64,000 bases of DNA from Halobacillus halophilus (GTDB taxonomy: Bacteria > Bacillota > Bacilli > Bacillales > Halobacillaceae), in assembly GCF_020171985.1 (NCBI RefSeq), contig NZ_JAIVAL010000004.1:62001-126000 (forward strand). Reading direction: 5' to 3'. Under the pieces are notes generated by a model. It was not told the DNA's origin. It saw only the letters and a program-made list of their open reading frames with translations, and searched no databases. This document shows, piece by piece, positions 1-9,771 of this stretch (position 1 is the stretch's first letter; every line of letters begins with the position of its first letter). The position numbers were made by a program, and so were the translations under genes.

Positions 1-753
1 GTCAGTGCTCACTACCTGGCAACCTCTGTTTATGAGTACTACTTAAATGAATATAACCGTAATAGCTTTGATAATAACGGTCAACAAGTGAAATCGGTCG
101 TACATGCGTGGGATTCAAGTTCAACCAATGATCCGGAAAATTGGTTCAATGCTGCAAGTGTTAACGACGGCGCCATGCTCATTTATGGAGATCCATTAGC
201 AGGGGCTTATGATGTCGCGGGACACGAGTTTACTCATGCCATTACTTCCAGTGAGTCAGACCTCGTGTACAGCGGTGAATCAGGAGCCTTAAATGAATCC
301 ATTTCGGATATCTTTGGGGTAGCTATTGAAAAGAATGTGAACAACGGCTCCTTTAACTGGACGATCGGAGAACAATCCGGTGAAGTCTTCCGCAGCATGT
401 CGGACCCTTCCTCCATTCAGTTCTCGTCTACTCTCGTGTATCCAGATGACTACAATAATTATCAGAACCTTTCTTACGACAATGGCGGTGTCCATTTCAA
501 TTCCAGCATCATTAATAAAGCTGCTTACCTTCTTGCAGCAGGTGGAAGTCATAATGGAGTAAGCGTACAAGGTATTGGAGAAGAGAAAGTATTTGATCTT
601 TTCTATTATGCTAACGTTGACTTATTAACCGCCGATTCTACATTTGAAGATTTACGTAACGCTGTCGAAACCGTAGCAGTAGATCTATACGGCAGCAGTT
701 CTTCTGAATTTCAGGCTGTAACCGCTGCGTTCGATGCCACATTAATTCCATAA
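1..753 (+). CDS. M4 (thermolysin-like) neutral metalloprotease, C-terminal part
   Basis: Secreted zinc endopeptidase of the thermolysin/bacillolysin family; the reading frame is open from base 1, so the N-terminal signal and propeptide lie outside the window. The zinc site HEFTH is encoded at 223-237, followed about 20 residues later by the third ligand in GALNESISD. The transition-state histidine sits in GGVHFNSSIINKAAYLL, which matches the thermolysin His231 region. The GTG at 88 is internal, because residues before it (AHYLATSVYEYYLNEYNRN) are also M4-like. The mature C-terminus is complete and stops at 753, before a strong terminator. Its likely role is extracellular protein degradation for nutrition. 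The family assignment is secure; the substrate range is unknown. Confidence 0.95.
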   Translation, partial: VSAHYLATSVYEYYLNEYNRNSFDNNGQQVKSVVHAWDSSSTNDPENWFNAASVNDGAMLIYGDPLAGAYDVAGHEFTHAITSSESDLVYSGESGALNESISDIFGVAIEKNVNNGSFNWTIGEQSGEVFRSMSDPSSIQFSSTLVYPDDYNNYQNLSYDNGGVHFNSSIINKAAYLLAAGGSHNGVSVQGIGEEKVFDLFYYANVDLLTADSTFEDLRNAVETVAVDLYGSSSSEFQAVTAAFDATLIP

Positions 754-766
754 TCATCACTATAGA

Positions 767-800
767 AAAGCACCAGCGCAACATTAGCGCTGGTGCTTTT
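767..800. terminator. Rho-independent terminator after the M4 protease
   Basis: A GC-rich hairpin (GCACCAGCGC / GCGCTGGTGC) with AAAA before it and TTTT after it begins 13 bases past the stop codon. It could work in both directions. Confidence 0.85.
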
Positions 801-810
801 CTACCATTTT

Positions 811-855
811 GTTCCACCTCAGGTCATCCAGATTCTGGATGACCTGAGGTGGAAC
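811..855. repeat. Interspersed palindromic repeat, copy 1 (CACCTCAGGTCATCCA unit)
   Basis: Perfect 21-bp inverted repeat with a 3-nt loop (ATT at 832-834), built on the 16-nt unit CACCTCAGGTCATCCA and its complement. It lies between the convergent protease and beta-galactosidase genes. With no U-run of its own, it may act as an mRNA 3'-end hairpin for the minus-strand galactose operon. Confidence 0.9.
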
Positions 856-866
856 TTATTCCCTTT

Positions 867-2822
867 TCATGACTTTTTTATTATTTCGCTTGCGTAAGGC
901 TGCAGCTGCCTGCCATCAAAGCTTTTCACATAGGGACTGTGGTTCATAACAAATAGATAGCTAGTACCATCCACTTCCCGTCGATACACCTCTACATCTT
1001 CAGGAGAATCAATATACTCAATCTGCCGTTCCTCCAGAATCTGCTCGGCCATCTGATCAAGAGGAGCTTCGTTTAATCCGCCGCCGATATAATAGACGCT
1101 TCCTTTACCTACTTCATTCTTCGTTACGGCAGCATAGTCTTCATAGAATTGGTCCTGATAATGGTAAAGTACCTCCGCTGTTTCCGCAACAAGCAGGTCT
1201 CTCCAAACAGACACCGTGCCACTCGTCTGCGCAAAGTCCCCTTCACCTCTTAGCTCCAAGGCATGCTCTTTCGTCAGGGATTCGATTTCTTCCACACGTA
1301 CACCCGTAAGGTCGCGCACCAATCCCGGCAGCACTTCGCCAAGCCGCAGGTTGTTGTCTTTTCCTTTTAATCCAGTCCGGAAAGAGAACAGCACGGTACC
1401 TCCGCCAGACGCAAACGATCGCAGACGCTCTGCCAGCGATTCGTCCATCATCTGCATAACAGGTACCACGACTACCTTATACTGGGAAAAATCACGATCG
1501 GCAGGAATGACATCAATCGGAATATTCCGCTTGTAAAACGGACGGTACATTCGCAACAGCTCTTCGTTAAAGTCAAAATCTTTACTTTGAATCTGCGATC
1601 TCCACGACCAGATATTATCGTAATCATATAAAACCGCTGCTTCCGATTCAATTCGGGATTCCAGCACACGCTCATACTGCTGAATATCCGTAAATAACGA
1701 TTGAACTTCTTTATACTTCCGGCCGTACACATTATCATGATCCACTACCCCGTAGCAGAATTGCTCGGCACCTTTGGTCATGCCGCGCCAGCGGAAGTAG
1801 AGCATGTTGTTACAGCCATGAGCAAACGCCTGGTACGACCACATCTTCGCCTGATCCGGCCTCGGAAGATAACCAATAACATCATGACCCTGCGCGCCCA
1901 TCAGTTCTTCTACAATCCAGTAGTTCTGATCCTTGAGACCGCGGTTAAAGTCATGTGTCATCGCAATCGCTTCCGGCGGGACCGGTTTTTCCAATCCACC
2001 CCAGACTGGATAGTTGTCATACGATACATAATCCATCGGCTTCACATTTTCCGCATGGTCGAACCATTTGTCGAAAAATCCACCAGAAACGTTCGTTGTA
2101 ATGTCCTGGTGACTGCCTTTTGCTTCCCTGACGATTTCCGTCATTTCATGAGTAAAGCTGTTCACCGAAAACGAACGAAAACGGGCCCATTCCAATTTCA
2201 GGCTTGGATTGTGCGTCGTCACAGTCGGCTTCGGTGCAGGAATTTCTGAGAAGTCATTGTACGTCTGCCCCCAGAAAATCGTGCCCCATTTCTCATTCAA
2301 AGCTTCGACAGATGAATATTTTTCTGCCAGGTACTGCTGGAACTTGCTGTGACACTGGTCACAGTAGCACATATCACTGCCTTCATGGCCGAATTCATTA
2401 TCAACCTGCCAGGATATAATCGCTTCTTCGCTGCTGTAATGTTCAACCAGCTTACGCGTAATCCTCCCCGCATATTCCCGGTAAATATCCGAGTTAAAGC
2501 AATATTGACGGCGCCCGCCGAACACGCGGGTCTGTCCGTTCTCATCTACTGATAAAATAGAAGGTTCTTTATGAGCAAGCCATGCTGGAAAAGTAGCCGT
2601 TGGTGTACCGAACATCACGCTCAGTCCCTGCTCTTTCACTTTATCAAGGACATGGTCAAAATATGAAAAATCAAACTGCCCTTCTTCCGGCTCCATTAAA
2701 TGCCAAGCAAACTCCCCGATCCTTACAATGTTCGCTCCAAGTTCTTTGATGCCCTGAAGATCTTCATCGATCATTTCTTTTGGCCAATGTTCTGGATAGT
2801 AATCTACACCTAAGTACGTCAT
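867..2822 (-). CDS. beta-galactosidase, GH42 family
   Basis: Hydrolyses terminal beta-galactosides to free galactose. No signal peptide, so it acts in the cytoplasm on imported sugar. The 651-residue length is typical of GH42 (similar in kind to B. subtilis GanA). The acid/base glutamate is about residue 143 in WQVDNEFGH, and the nucleophile glutamate is near 305 in YWIVEELMG. Cys108 with Cys152, Cys154 and Cys157 forms the structural zinc site seen in many GH42 enzymes. The start is an ATG preceded by GGAGGGG. It is the last gene of the galactoside operon and abuts the mutarotase gene with no gap, so it is probably co-transcribed and translationally coupled. Confidence 0.95.
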   Translation of the reverse strand: MTYLGVDYYPEHWPKEMIDEDLQGIKELGANIVRIGEFAWHLMEPEEGQFDFSYFDHVLDKVKEQGLSVMFGTPTATFPAWLAHKEPSILSVDENGQTRVFGGRRQYCFNSDIYREYAGRITRKLVEHYSSEEAIISWQVDNEFGHEGSDMCYCDQCHSKFQQYLAEKYSSVEALNEKWGTIFWGQTYNDFSEIPAPKPTVTTHNPSLKLEWARFRSFSVNSFTHEMTEIVREAKGSHQDITTNVSGGFFDKWFDHAENVKPMDYVSYDNYPVWGGLEKPVPPEAIAMTHDFNRGLKDQNYWIVEELMGAQGHDVIGYLPRPDQAKMWSYQAFAHGCNNMLYFRWRGMTKGAEQFCYGVVDHDNVYGRKYKEVQSLFTDIQQYERVLESRIESEAAVLYDYDNIWSWRSQIQSKDFDFNEELLRMYRPFYKRNIPIDVIPADRDFSQYKVVVVPVMQMMDESLAERLRSFASGGGTVLFSFRTGLKGKDNNLRLGEVLPGLVRDLTGVRVEEIESLTKEHALELRGEGDFAQTSGTVSVWRDLLVAETAEVLYHYQDQFYEDYAAVTKNEVGKGSVYYIGGGLNEAPLDQMAEQILEERQIEYIDSPEDVEVYRREVDGTSYLFVMNHSPYVKSFDGRQLQPYASEIIKKS

Positions 2823-3773
2823 TTATACCCCTCCAACTTCAAACGTTAGCGACCACGTGTAAGAGCCGCAAGCAGGAATCCGTGAAACCTTGTCGATTTT
2901 CTCAGCGAGATAAACGTCATCATAAACCCCTGTACACGGTTCAACGCCTACATTATATTCACCGCGGTAGCCTCCACGGGTCTTCCAGATCCCGAGATAA
3001 GGAACTTTCTCTTTCGGAAAGCGATACGTAAGTTTACGGCTGATATCTTCCTGAATGATGGAACACCAGCCTTCCTCCAGACGATCCGTAAAATAAAACT
3101 TCTCTACCGTACCATCCTCTTTTGGTTCAAGCTCAGCTAAATCAAGCGTTTCTCCTGTTTTCAGCGACTGTGTTTCCGGATATGAATGGGTCGTCCCCCA
3201 CTCTCCTAAGTGCTGGGTCCCTTTTTCAACATTCATCACTTCATTTAAACCTTGCGGAACTTCCAATTTCGTTGAATCGTTTAAATTCCATAAGGCATGA
3301 GGCGTCCAAATAAAAGGGAACGGTTCACCGCTTTTATTCCAGGCTTCATATTCGATCTCGATGCTTGAACCTTTTAACGCTACTTTTTTACTTATTAAAT
3401 AAGGAAATGTGGGACTTTCCACATTGAGAGAAATCCCTTCCTCTGTCTTTTCCCAGTTCCATGGCAGTGCCCAAACCTCCCCATGATCAGGGATCTCCTT
3501 CCAGTCTGCAGGGTGAGGACCTTGATCGATTCCTGGAAACATCTCATCAAACCCACTCGAATCATATTGTGAAAAGTCAGCTCCATACGGAGGCACCGTT
3601 AATGTTGAAGCTGACGTCTGAAACAGCCATTCATAGGCGGCTTCCTTATCAAAGAAACTGACCATTTTCCCGCCATAAGAAGGAAGAATGACACAGCGGA
3701 TCTGCTCATTCTCAAGTACAACAGCTTCAAGTCCTTTAAAATTAATCGTCTCTATCACCGGCAGGTCAACCAT
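2823..3773 (-). CDS. aldose 1-epimerase family protein (galactose mutarotase-like)
   Basis: Member of the galactose mutarotase-like beta-sandwich family, 316 residues. Histidines in DHGEVW and WTPHALW sit where the family has its catalytic histidines. The likely job is to interconvert beta-galactose released by the GH42 enzyme with alpha-galactose used by GalK, which fits its place between galT and the beta-galactosidase gene. The start is ATG at 3773 with a GGGAG-type ribosome site. It diverges from classical GalM, so exact substrate specificity is inferred from context. Confidence 0.85.
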   Translation of the reverse strand: MVDLPVIETINFKGLEAVVLENEQIRCVILPSYGGKMVSFFDKEAAYEWLFQTSASTLTVPPYGADFSQYDSSGFDEMFPGIDQGPHPADWKEIPDHGEVWALPWNWEKTEEGISLNVESPTFPYLISKKVALKGSSIEIEYEAWNKSGEPFPFIWTPHALWNLNDSTKLEVPQGLNEVMNVEKGTQHLGEWGTTHSYPETQSLKTGETLDLAELEPKEDGTVEKFYFTDRLEEGWCSIIQEDISRKLTYRFPKEKVPYLGIWKTRGGYRGEYNVGVEPCTGVYDDVYLAEKIDKVSRIPACGSYTWSLTFEVGGV

Positions 3774-3788
3774 GTTCCACTCTCCCTT

Positions 3789-5312
3789 CTACATAATTTG
3801 TTTAATAAACCGGGTGAAAGCCTCTTGGCCTGCTTGCGTCCGTTTAAAGACACCCGCATGTTCGAGCACCGTCGAAAAGCGTTTGCCGACTTCCTGTCTC
3901 AACCGCTCCTCAATGTCTTCGTTCTCTGCCAAGATCATTTGTTTCGCCCAGGAAGCGTGTTTAGCTGTCCGTTCATCCTGGAGTGCCTTCCCATCCAGCT
4001 CGTCCGTCTTCATATACTCCGCCAGCTGTTCCAATTCCTCAATCAACCGACCGGGTAAGACGGCAAGACCCATCACTTCGATTAAGCCTATATTTTCCTT
4101 TTTAATATGATGGACGTTTTCGTGCGGGTGAAAAATTCCCATTGGATGCTCATCACTGGTCCGGTTGTTCCGAAGCACCAGATCCATTTCAAACGCCCCG
4201 TTCCGGTAACGCGCAATCGGCGTGATCGTGTTATGCGGCTCCCCGTTGGTTTTTGCATAAACGTCTGCCTCTTCATCCGTATATCCGCGCCATGATGTAA
4301 GAATTTGATCCGCCACTGCAGACAGCCGCGAGCGATCCTCAGAACGGAGACGGATGACCGACATTGGCCAGCGGACAATCCCTGCTTTAATATCCTTGAA
4401 TCCTTGAATGGTAAATTCCTGTTCAATCGGAGCCTGAGCCATAGGGAATTCATGATGGCCGCCCTGGAAGTGATCGTGGCTTAGAATCGAGCCGCCGACA
4501 ATCGGAAGATCCGCATTCGAACCGATGAAATAATGAGGAAGCTGATCAGTGAAATCAAGCAGTCGGTCAAAGCTGTCCTTCGTGATACTCATCGGACGAT
4601 GCTCCCGGGAGAAAACAATCGCGTGCTCATTGTAATAAACGTACGGAGAGTACTGCAGGAACCAGTGCTCCCCTTCAAGATCCATCGGAATCACACGGTG
4701 GTTATCACGCGCAGGGTGGTCCAGGCGCCCCGCATAACCGACATTTTCTTTACACAGCAGGCATTTCGGATAATTAGGTCCATCACCCTTATTCGCCCTT
4801 GCTGCTGCGATGGCTTTGGGATCCTTTTCGGGTTTGGAGAGGTTAATGGTAATTTCAAGATCTCCATATTCGGTCTCACTGTACCAGTGCTTATTTTTTT
4901 CAATTCGATTCGTACGGATGTAGTGACTATCCTTTGATAATTGGTAAAAATAATCAGTAGCCGCAACCGGTCCCCTTGCTTCAAACGTCTGGTAAAAGTT
5001 GCGAATGACTTCCGAAGGCTTCGGCATCAGCTGATCCATAATTTTCGGATCAAACAAATCCCTCTCTGTCGTCGTATTATCCTCCATCAATCCTTGTTCG
5101 ACCGCATAATCCAGCATCCGGTCAAGAATCGGCACCGGCGTATCCGGCACCTCCTCTGCCTGAACAGGTTCAGGTGTCTTCCCATTCAGCTCGAATAAAT
5201 GAAACAGGGCATTCCGTACGTAATCAACGTCCCAGACGGACACCATTTTTTTGTTGAGACCATATTGAATAAGCTGTTCGATGTCACGATAAATCGCCAC
5301 TCTGTTCACCAT
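3789..5312 (-). CDS. galT: UDP-glucose--hexose-1-phosphate uridylyltransferase (GalT, Firmicutes type)
   Basis: Leloir pathway step 2: transfers UMP between UDP-glucose and galactose-1-phosphate. The 507-residue length and overall sequence fit the long Bacillus-type GalT rather than the 350-residue E. coli type. Segments such as GGSILSHDHFQGG carry the nucleotidyl-transfer histidines, and MGIFHPHENVHHIKKENIG is a second conserved block. It lies 9 bases downstream of galE in the operon. ATG at 5312 has only AAAGGG immediately before it; GTG at 5300, which would give a protein beginning MAIYRDIEQLIQYG, may be the true start. Confidence 0.96.
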   Translation of the reverse strand: MVNRVAIYRDIEQLIQYGLNKKMVSVWDVDYVRNALFHLFELNGKTPEPVQAEEVPDTPVPILDRMLDYAVEQGLMEDNTTTERDLFDPKIMDQLMPKPSEVIRNFYQTFEARGPVAATDYFYQLSKDSHYIRTNRIEKNKHWYSETEYGDLEITINLSKPEKDPKAIAAARANKGDGPNYPKCLLCKENVGYAGRLDHPARDNHRVIPMDLEGEHWFLQYSPYVYYNEHAIVFSREHRPMSITKDSFDRLLDFTDQLPHYFIGSNADLPIVGGSILSHDHFQGGHHEFPMAQAPIEQEFTIQGFKDIKAGIVRWPMSVIRLRSEDRSRLSAVADQILTSWRGYTDEEADVYAKTNGEPHNTITPIARYRNGAFEMDLVLRNNRTSDEHPMGIFHPHENVHHIKKENIGLIEVMGLAVLPGRLIEELEQLAEYMKTDELDGKALQDERTAKHASWAKQMILAENEDIEERLRQEVGKRFSTVLEHAGVFKRTQAGQEAFTRFIKQIM

Positions 5313-5321
5313 CCCTTTTGT

Positions 5322-6311
5322 TTATTTTTCATAACCTTCCGGATGCTTCTGAAACCAGTCCCAGGCATTTTGAATCATCGTATCAAGATCCGCATGAGCA
5401 GGTTTCCAGCTGAGCTCTTTCATAGCTTTTTCAGAAGAAGCTACGAGCTGTGCCGGATCCCCTGCCCGTCTCGGAGCAACTTCAGCCGGAATCTCACACT
5501 GAGTCACCCGGCGGGCCGTATCAATAACTTCCTTCACACTGAATCCTTGTCCATTCCCGAGATTGTATACGGCACTCGTTCCATCTTTTTTCAACTTCTC
5601 AATGGCCAAGAGGTGAGCGTCTACCAGATCCGTAACATGAATATAATCACGGATACATGTACCATCTTCAGTCGGGTAATCATCGCCGAATATCATGATT
5701 TTATCCCGCTTGCCTTGAGCTACCTGGAGTACGATCGGGATGAGGTGCGTTTCCGGACGGTGGTCTTCACCGACTCTGCCTTCTGGATCCGCCCCTGCCA
5801 CATTAAAGTAGCGGAGAACCACATGTTTGATACCATGAGCCTGTTCGGCCCAGTGAAGCATCTTCTCAATGGCCAGTTTTGTTTCTCCATACGGATTGGT
5901 TGGTGTAGTACGGTCATTCTCCTGAATCGGTACTTGATCAGGCTCACCGTAAACCGCTGCCGTAGATGAAAAGACGATTCGTTTTACCTCATGCTCCGCC
6001 ATCGCTTTCAGTAAACTGATCGCACCGGAAACATTATTGTCATAGTATTTCAAAGGGTCTTCGACGCTTTCTCCAACTAGCGAATCCGCTGCAAAATGAA
6101 TCACGGAATCGATCTCATTTTCAGCAAACACCTGCTTTAGAAAGGCCTCATCCCTTAAATCACCATTGTAAAAACGAGCCTCTTTAAAAATGGACGCCTG
6201 ATGACCCTTCTGCAAATTATCCACGACCACTACTTCTTCCTCACGATCCAATAATTGAGCGACGGCATGACTTCCAATATAACCGGCGCCTCCACAAACG
6301 AGTACGGTCAT
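5322..6311 (-). CDS. galE: UDP-glucose 4-epimerase
   Basis: Leloir pathway epimerase that interconverts UDP-galactose and UDP-glucose using tightly bound NAD. The N-terminal Rossmann motif GGAGYIGSH is at residues 7-15. The extended-SDR catalytic pair is in NPYGETKLAIEKM (Tyr-x-x-x-Lys), and the upstream serine is in VFSSTAAVYG. At 329 residues it is full length. Its ATG overlaps the galK stop by 4 bases (ATGA), a sign of translational coupling, and an AAGGAGG site precedes it. UDP-galactose can also supply cell-surface polymers. Confidence 0.97.
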   Translation of the reverse strand: MTVLVCGGAGYIGSHAVAQLLDREEEVVVVDNLQKGHQASIFKEARFYNGDLRDEAFLKQVFAENEIDSVIHFAADSLVGESVEDPLKYYDNNVSGAISLLKAMAEHEVKRIVFSSTAAVYGEPDQVPIQENDRTTPTNPYGETKLAIEKMLHWAEQAHGIKHVVLRYFNVAGADPEGRVGEDHRPETHLIPIVLQVAQGKRDKIMIFGDDYPTEDGTCIRDYIHVTDLVDAHLLAIEKLKKDGTSAVYNLGNGQGFSVKEVIDTARRVTQCEIPAEVAPRRAGDPAQLVASSEKAMKELSWKPAHADLDTMIQNAWDWFQKHPEGYEK

Positions 6312-7480
6312 TTATGAACCTCCTTTAATTTCTTGGCCCCATCACCAATTTCTACTTTATAAAAGTCAGCTTCAAGCCCTGTCTGTTCTAAATATTTACG
6401 GCCGACATTTTCCATAAAAGCTTCGACCTGGGTTCGATTCACAATACTTATTGTACAACCGCCAAATCCAGCGCCGGTCATTCTTGAACCCACGGCGCCT
6501 TCCTGCCAGGCTGCTTCCACGAGCGCATCCAGCTCTTCACCCGTTACTTCGTAATCATCGCGTAAGGAGACGTGCGATTCGTTCATCAACTGTCCAAATC
6601 CCTCAATATCTCCAGCGTTCAGCTTCTCCACCGCTTCCATCGTACGGCGATTTTCGTAAACGGCATGCTTGGCCCGTTTCTGGGCTAACGTATCTTCTAT
6701 CAGATGCTTATGGTCTTCGAACTCTGCTTTGGTTAAATCACCTAAGCTATGAATCGATAGCTTCTGCTGCAGATCCTTCAGAGCTTCTTCGCACTGCTCT
6801 CTACGCTCATTGTATTTTGAGTCAGCGAGTCCGCGGCGTTTATTCGTATTCGCTATAATCAAAGCATGGTCCGTCAAATCAATAGGCGTATGTTGATACT
6901 CCAGCGAATCACAGTTTAATAAAATGGCATGATCTTTCTTTCCCATTCCAATAGCAAACTGATCCATGATGCCGCAGTTAACCCCGACAAACTCATTCTC
7001 TGCCTGCTGGGAAAGCTTAACCATTTCCACCGGATCAACCGAAAGTTGAAATAGTTCTTTTAAAACAACCGACGTGACCAGCTCAATGGAGGCGGACGAA
7101 GACAGTCCTGCTCCATTAGGAATATTCCCGTAAAAAGCAATGTCCATGCCTGAAGAAATCTCATACCCGGCAGTCCGAAAAGTCTCGATGACACCTTTCG
7201 GATAGTTGGCCCAGTCATCTTCATCTCTATAATTCAAATATTCTATATCTGTTTCAATAACTCCTAAGTCAGGAAAGTTCATAGAATACAACCTTATTTT
7301 TGTATCCTTTCTTTTATGTGCGGCTGCATAAGTTCCCACACTTAAAGCACAAGGGAAGACGTGTCCTCCATTATAATCCGTGTGTTCGCCAATCAAATTC
7401 ACGCGTCCCGGTGCAAAAAATAAATCGACCGGTTCATCCTTTCCTAATTGTTCCTGAAATGCTTGCTTCAATTCTTTCAT
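6308..7480 (-). CDS. galK: galactokinase
   Basis: GHMP-family kinase that phosphorylates alpha-D-galactose at C1 with ATP. The galactokinase signature GRVNLIGEHTDYNGG is near residue 25. The ATP-binding motif NGAGLSSSASIE is near residue 125, and the C-terminal GAGFGGCTI block is near 340. The length of 390 residues is typical. The ATG is preceded by GAGGTGATGAT. It follows the GH36 gene by 45 bases and overlaps galE, consistent with one operon. Confidence 0.97.
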   Translation of the reverse strand: MKELKQAFQEQLGKDEPVDLFFAPGRVNLIGEHTDYNGGHVFPCALSVGTYAAAHKRKDTKIRLYSMNFPDLGVIETDIEYLNYRDEDDWANYPKGVIETFRTAGYEISSGMDIAFYGNIPNGAGLSSSASIELVTSVVLKELFQLSVDPVEMVKLSQQAENEFVGVNCGIMDQFAIGMGKKDHAILLNCDSLEYQHTPIDLTDHALIIANTNKRRGLADSKYNERREQCEEALKDLQQKLSIHSLGDLTKAEFEDHKHLIEDTLAQKRAKHAVYENRRTMEAVEKLNAGDIEGFGQLMNESHVSLRDDYEVTGEELDALVEAAWQEGAVGSRMTGAGFGGCTISIVNRTQVEAFMENVGRKYLEQTGLEADFYKVEIGDGAKKLKEVHK

Positions 7481-7525
7481 ATCATCACCTCAATACTATA
7501 TTGGTAAGTAGAAACGAAGGATTCC

Positions 7526-9745
7526 CTAGTACTCCTTCAGCAGGAAAATACGGGACTGGTAGTCTCCTCCACGTTCTGCCTGATGAGAATTGGCGCCATT
7601 AAATTCCTTGCCCAGAGGCAGGCCCCGATTCATCAATTCGTCTCCGTAGAACGAACGAGTAAACCCATCGATTTCATATCGTTTCTCAGGCTGCAATCCT
7701 TTAAGTTTCAAAGTCTGGTGGTGCCCCGGATTGGGCCGGTAATTCTCTTTGTACCAGCCGACAATCGCCTGCTTTCCATTTGCGCTGCACGCCATCCAGG
7801 CTGTTTCTTCTCCTTCAAAAGGGCTTTTCAGCCGATAGAACGTACCCTGGGAGATCAATTTCCTGACCTTCTTAAAAAATTCAACTTGCTGCTTTACGTC
7901 AGCCTTTTCCTCTTCACTCAGCTGGGAGGGGTCTAATTCGTAACCAAACGTCCCGAAGTACGCGACATCTCCTCTGAATTTGAGCGGTGTTTCCCGAAGC
8001 GTCTGATGGTTCGGAACAGCTGAAACGTGAGAACCGATCGTAGCGAGGGGATACCCCAGCGAAGTGCCATACTGAATTTTCAGCCGTTCAACAGCATCGG
8101 TATCGTCACTCGCCCACGCCTGCGGAGCATAGTACATCATTCCAAGATCAAACCGGCCGCCTCCGCCTGCACAGGATTCAAATAATACATTCGGATACCG
8201 AGTAGTTAGACGCTCATATAAGTCGTAAACCCCAAGGATGTAACGATGATAAAATTCTCCCTGGTTCCGGAGGTGCTGAGAGAAAGGCTCCGTAATATTA
8301 CGGTTCATATCCCACTTAATATAATCCAGATCTGCTTCTTCAATTAAAAGGCTCATTCTCTCGTATAAATAATCAACGACCTCAGGATTGGAGAAATCAA
8401 GAACCATCTGATTCCTCCCAAGAGTCTGCGGGCGACCAGGTGAACCAATCACCCAATCCGGACGATCTTTCATTAATTCACTCTTAGGACTAATCATTTC
8501 CGGTTCAAACCATAATCCAAACTGCAGACCTTTCTGTTTCACCATACGGGAAAGCGAACCAATTCCATTCGGCAATTTCCTCTTATCGACAAACCAGTCT
8601 CCTAGAGAACTTGTATCATCATCCCGCTTTCCGAACCATCCGTCATCCAGAACAAACAGCTCTATGCCTAAATTTGCAGCTTCCGTCGTAAACGCATCGA
8701 GCTTTTCCTCATTAAAATCAAAATAAGTAGCTTCCCAATTATTAATAAGAATAGGACGCTCTTTTTTCATCCATTCAGGAGAAATTAGATGGCTGCGCTG
8801 CCAATTGTGCAGCGCCTGGCTCATGCCATTTAATCCTTTATCTGAAAATGACAGCACCGCTTCAGGACTTTGGAGGCTTTCCCCTTTTTCAAGCGTCCAT
8901 TGAAATGACTCCGGATGAATTCCCATGGATAAGCGCGTTTGGTTGAAGGGATCCACCTCTGCCTGCGCAAGAAAATTTCCACTGTAGATAAACTGGAGAC
9001 CGATGGCTTCTCCCTGATGTTCTGTGGCGGCGGGTCTTTTCAACATGAGATAAGGATTATGCAGGTGTGAGCTTGCACCTCTGTTACTGGAGATCGATTG
9101 AATTCCCTGCTCCAGCTTTCGCTTTTTAACATGACGCTCTCGTGCCCATGCTCCAGAAAGATGCATCAGATCATAATCGGCATCCGGAAGATCCAGGGTG
9201 AGTGACATCAGACGCTTAATTTCAAGCGTTGACTCAAAACCATTTTTAATCCTGTGACTTCGGGTTAAAATTGGCAGGTTCTCAAATATAGTATAGAACA
9301 GGCGAATTTCTGCTCCGGTTACCTGATCCACTAATCGGACAGTCAGTGTCTCTGCTTCTGTTTCCTGAGCAAAGGAAAAGGGAAGACCTTCCATCTTCGG
9401 CTTCCCTTTTTCTATTTCATATCCCTGAAAGGAAAAATCAGATACCTGGATTTGTTGATCGTCTTCAAGTTGAAGAGCGGCCTCCCTGAAATCTCCTTTT
9501 CCATAAAGGGGGAATTCCTGTTTCACGGTTTCCAATGAAAAATCAGCATCACCCTCGAATGTATGAGTGGTGTACGGAACGATATTTTCATAGGTTTGAA
9601 AATGTGTGAAGTCCTCGCGATCCGTCAGCGCCTGGCCATAATACAGATGACCTAACTGCCCATTTTTCATCACATGAAAGATGTAACTGATTTGACCATT
9701 TGTAAGATGAAATTGCTGTCTTTCTTCATTAATATATATTGCCAC
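7526..9745 (-). CDS. alpha-galactosidase, GH36 family
   Basis: Cytoplasmic enzyme that removes terminal alpha-1,6-galactose from melibiose and raffinose-family sugars. The 739-residue length and the lack of a signal peptide match Bacillus/Geobacillus AgaN-type enzymes. The nucleophile aspartate is in YIKWDMNRNITEP (about residue 478). The acid/base aspartate is in WASDDTDAVERL, after the glycine-rich CAGGGGRFDLGM. WFEPEMISPKSEL is another GH36 landmark. The likely start is GTG at 9745 with AGGTGG upstream. It sits directly after the two sugar-permease genes, so imported alpha-galactosides go straight to hydrolysis and then to GalK. Confidence 0.95.
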   Translation of the reverse strand: MAIYINEERQQFHLTNGQISYIFHVMKNGQLGHLYYGQALTDREDFTHFQTYENIVPYTTHTFEGDADFSLETVKQEFPLYGKGDFREAALQLEDDQQIQVSDFSFQGYEIEKGKPKMEGLPFSFAQETEAETLTVRLVDQVTGAEIRLFYTIFENLPILTRSHRIKNGFESTLEIKRLMSLTLDLPDADYDLMHLSGAWARERHVKKRKLEQGIQSISSNRGASSHLHNPYLMLKRPAATEHQGEAIGLQFIYSGNFLAQAEVDPFNQTRLSMGIHPESFQWTLEKGESLQSPEAVLSFSDKGLNGMSQALHNWQRSHLISPEWMKKERPILINNWEATYFDFNEEKLDAFTTEAANLGIELFVLDDGWFGKRDDDTSSLGDWFVDKRKLPNGIGSLSRMVKQKGLQFGLWFEPEMISPKSELMKDRPDWVIGSPGRPQTLGRNQMVLDFSNPEVVDYLYERMSLLIEEADLDYIKWDMNRNITEPFSQHLRNQGEFYHRYILGVYDLYERLTTRYPNVLFESCAGGGGRFDLGMMYYAPQAWASDDTDAVERLKIQYGTSLGYPLATIGSHVSAVPNHQTLRETPLKFRGDVAYFGTFGYELDPSQLSEEEKADVKQQVEFFKKVRKLISQGTFYRLKSPFEGEETAWMACSANGKQAIVGWYKENYRPNPGHHQTLKLKGLQPEKRYEIDGFTRSFYGDELMNRGLPLGKEFNGANSHQAERGGDYQSRIFLLKEY

Positions 9746-9771
9746 AACGACACCACCTGTCTATTCGTTCT

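Noticed and set aside
1701-2249. 182-codon plus frame opposite the GH42 gene
   Set aside because: Shadow of the beta-galactosidase coding strand; Arg/His-rich composition and no domain.
5199-5969. 256-codon plus frame opposite galT/galE
   Set aside because: Antisense to two well-recognised Leloir genes; a shadow frame with no recognisable domain.
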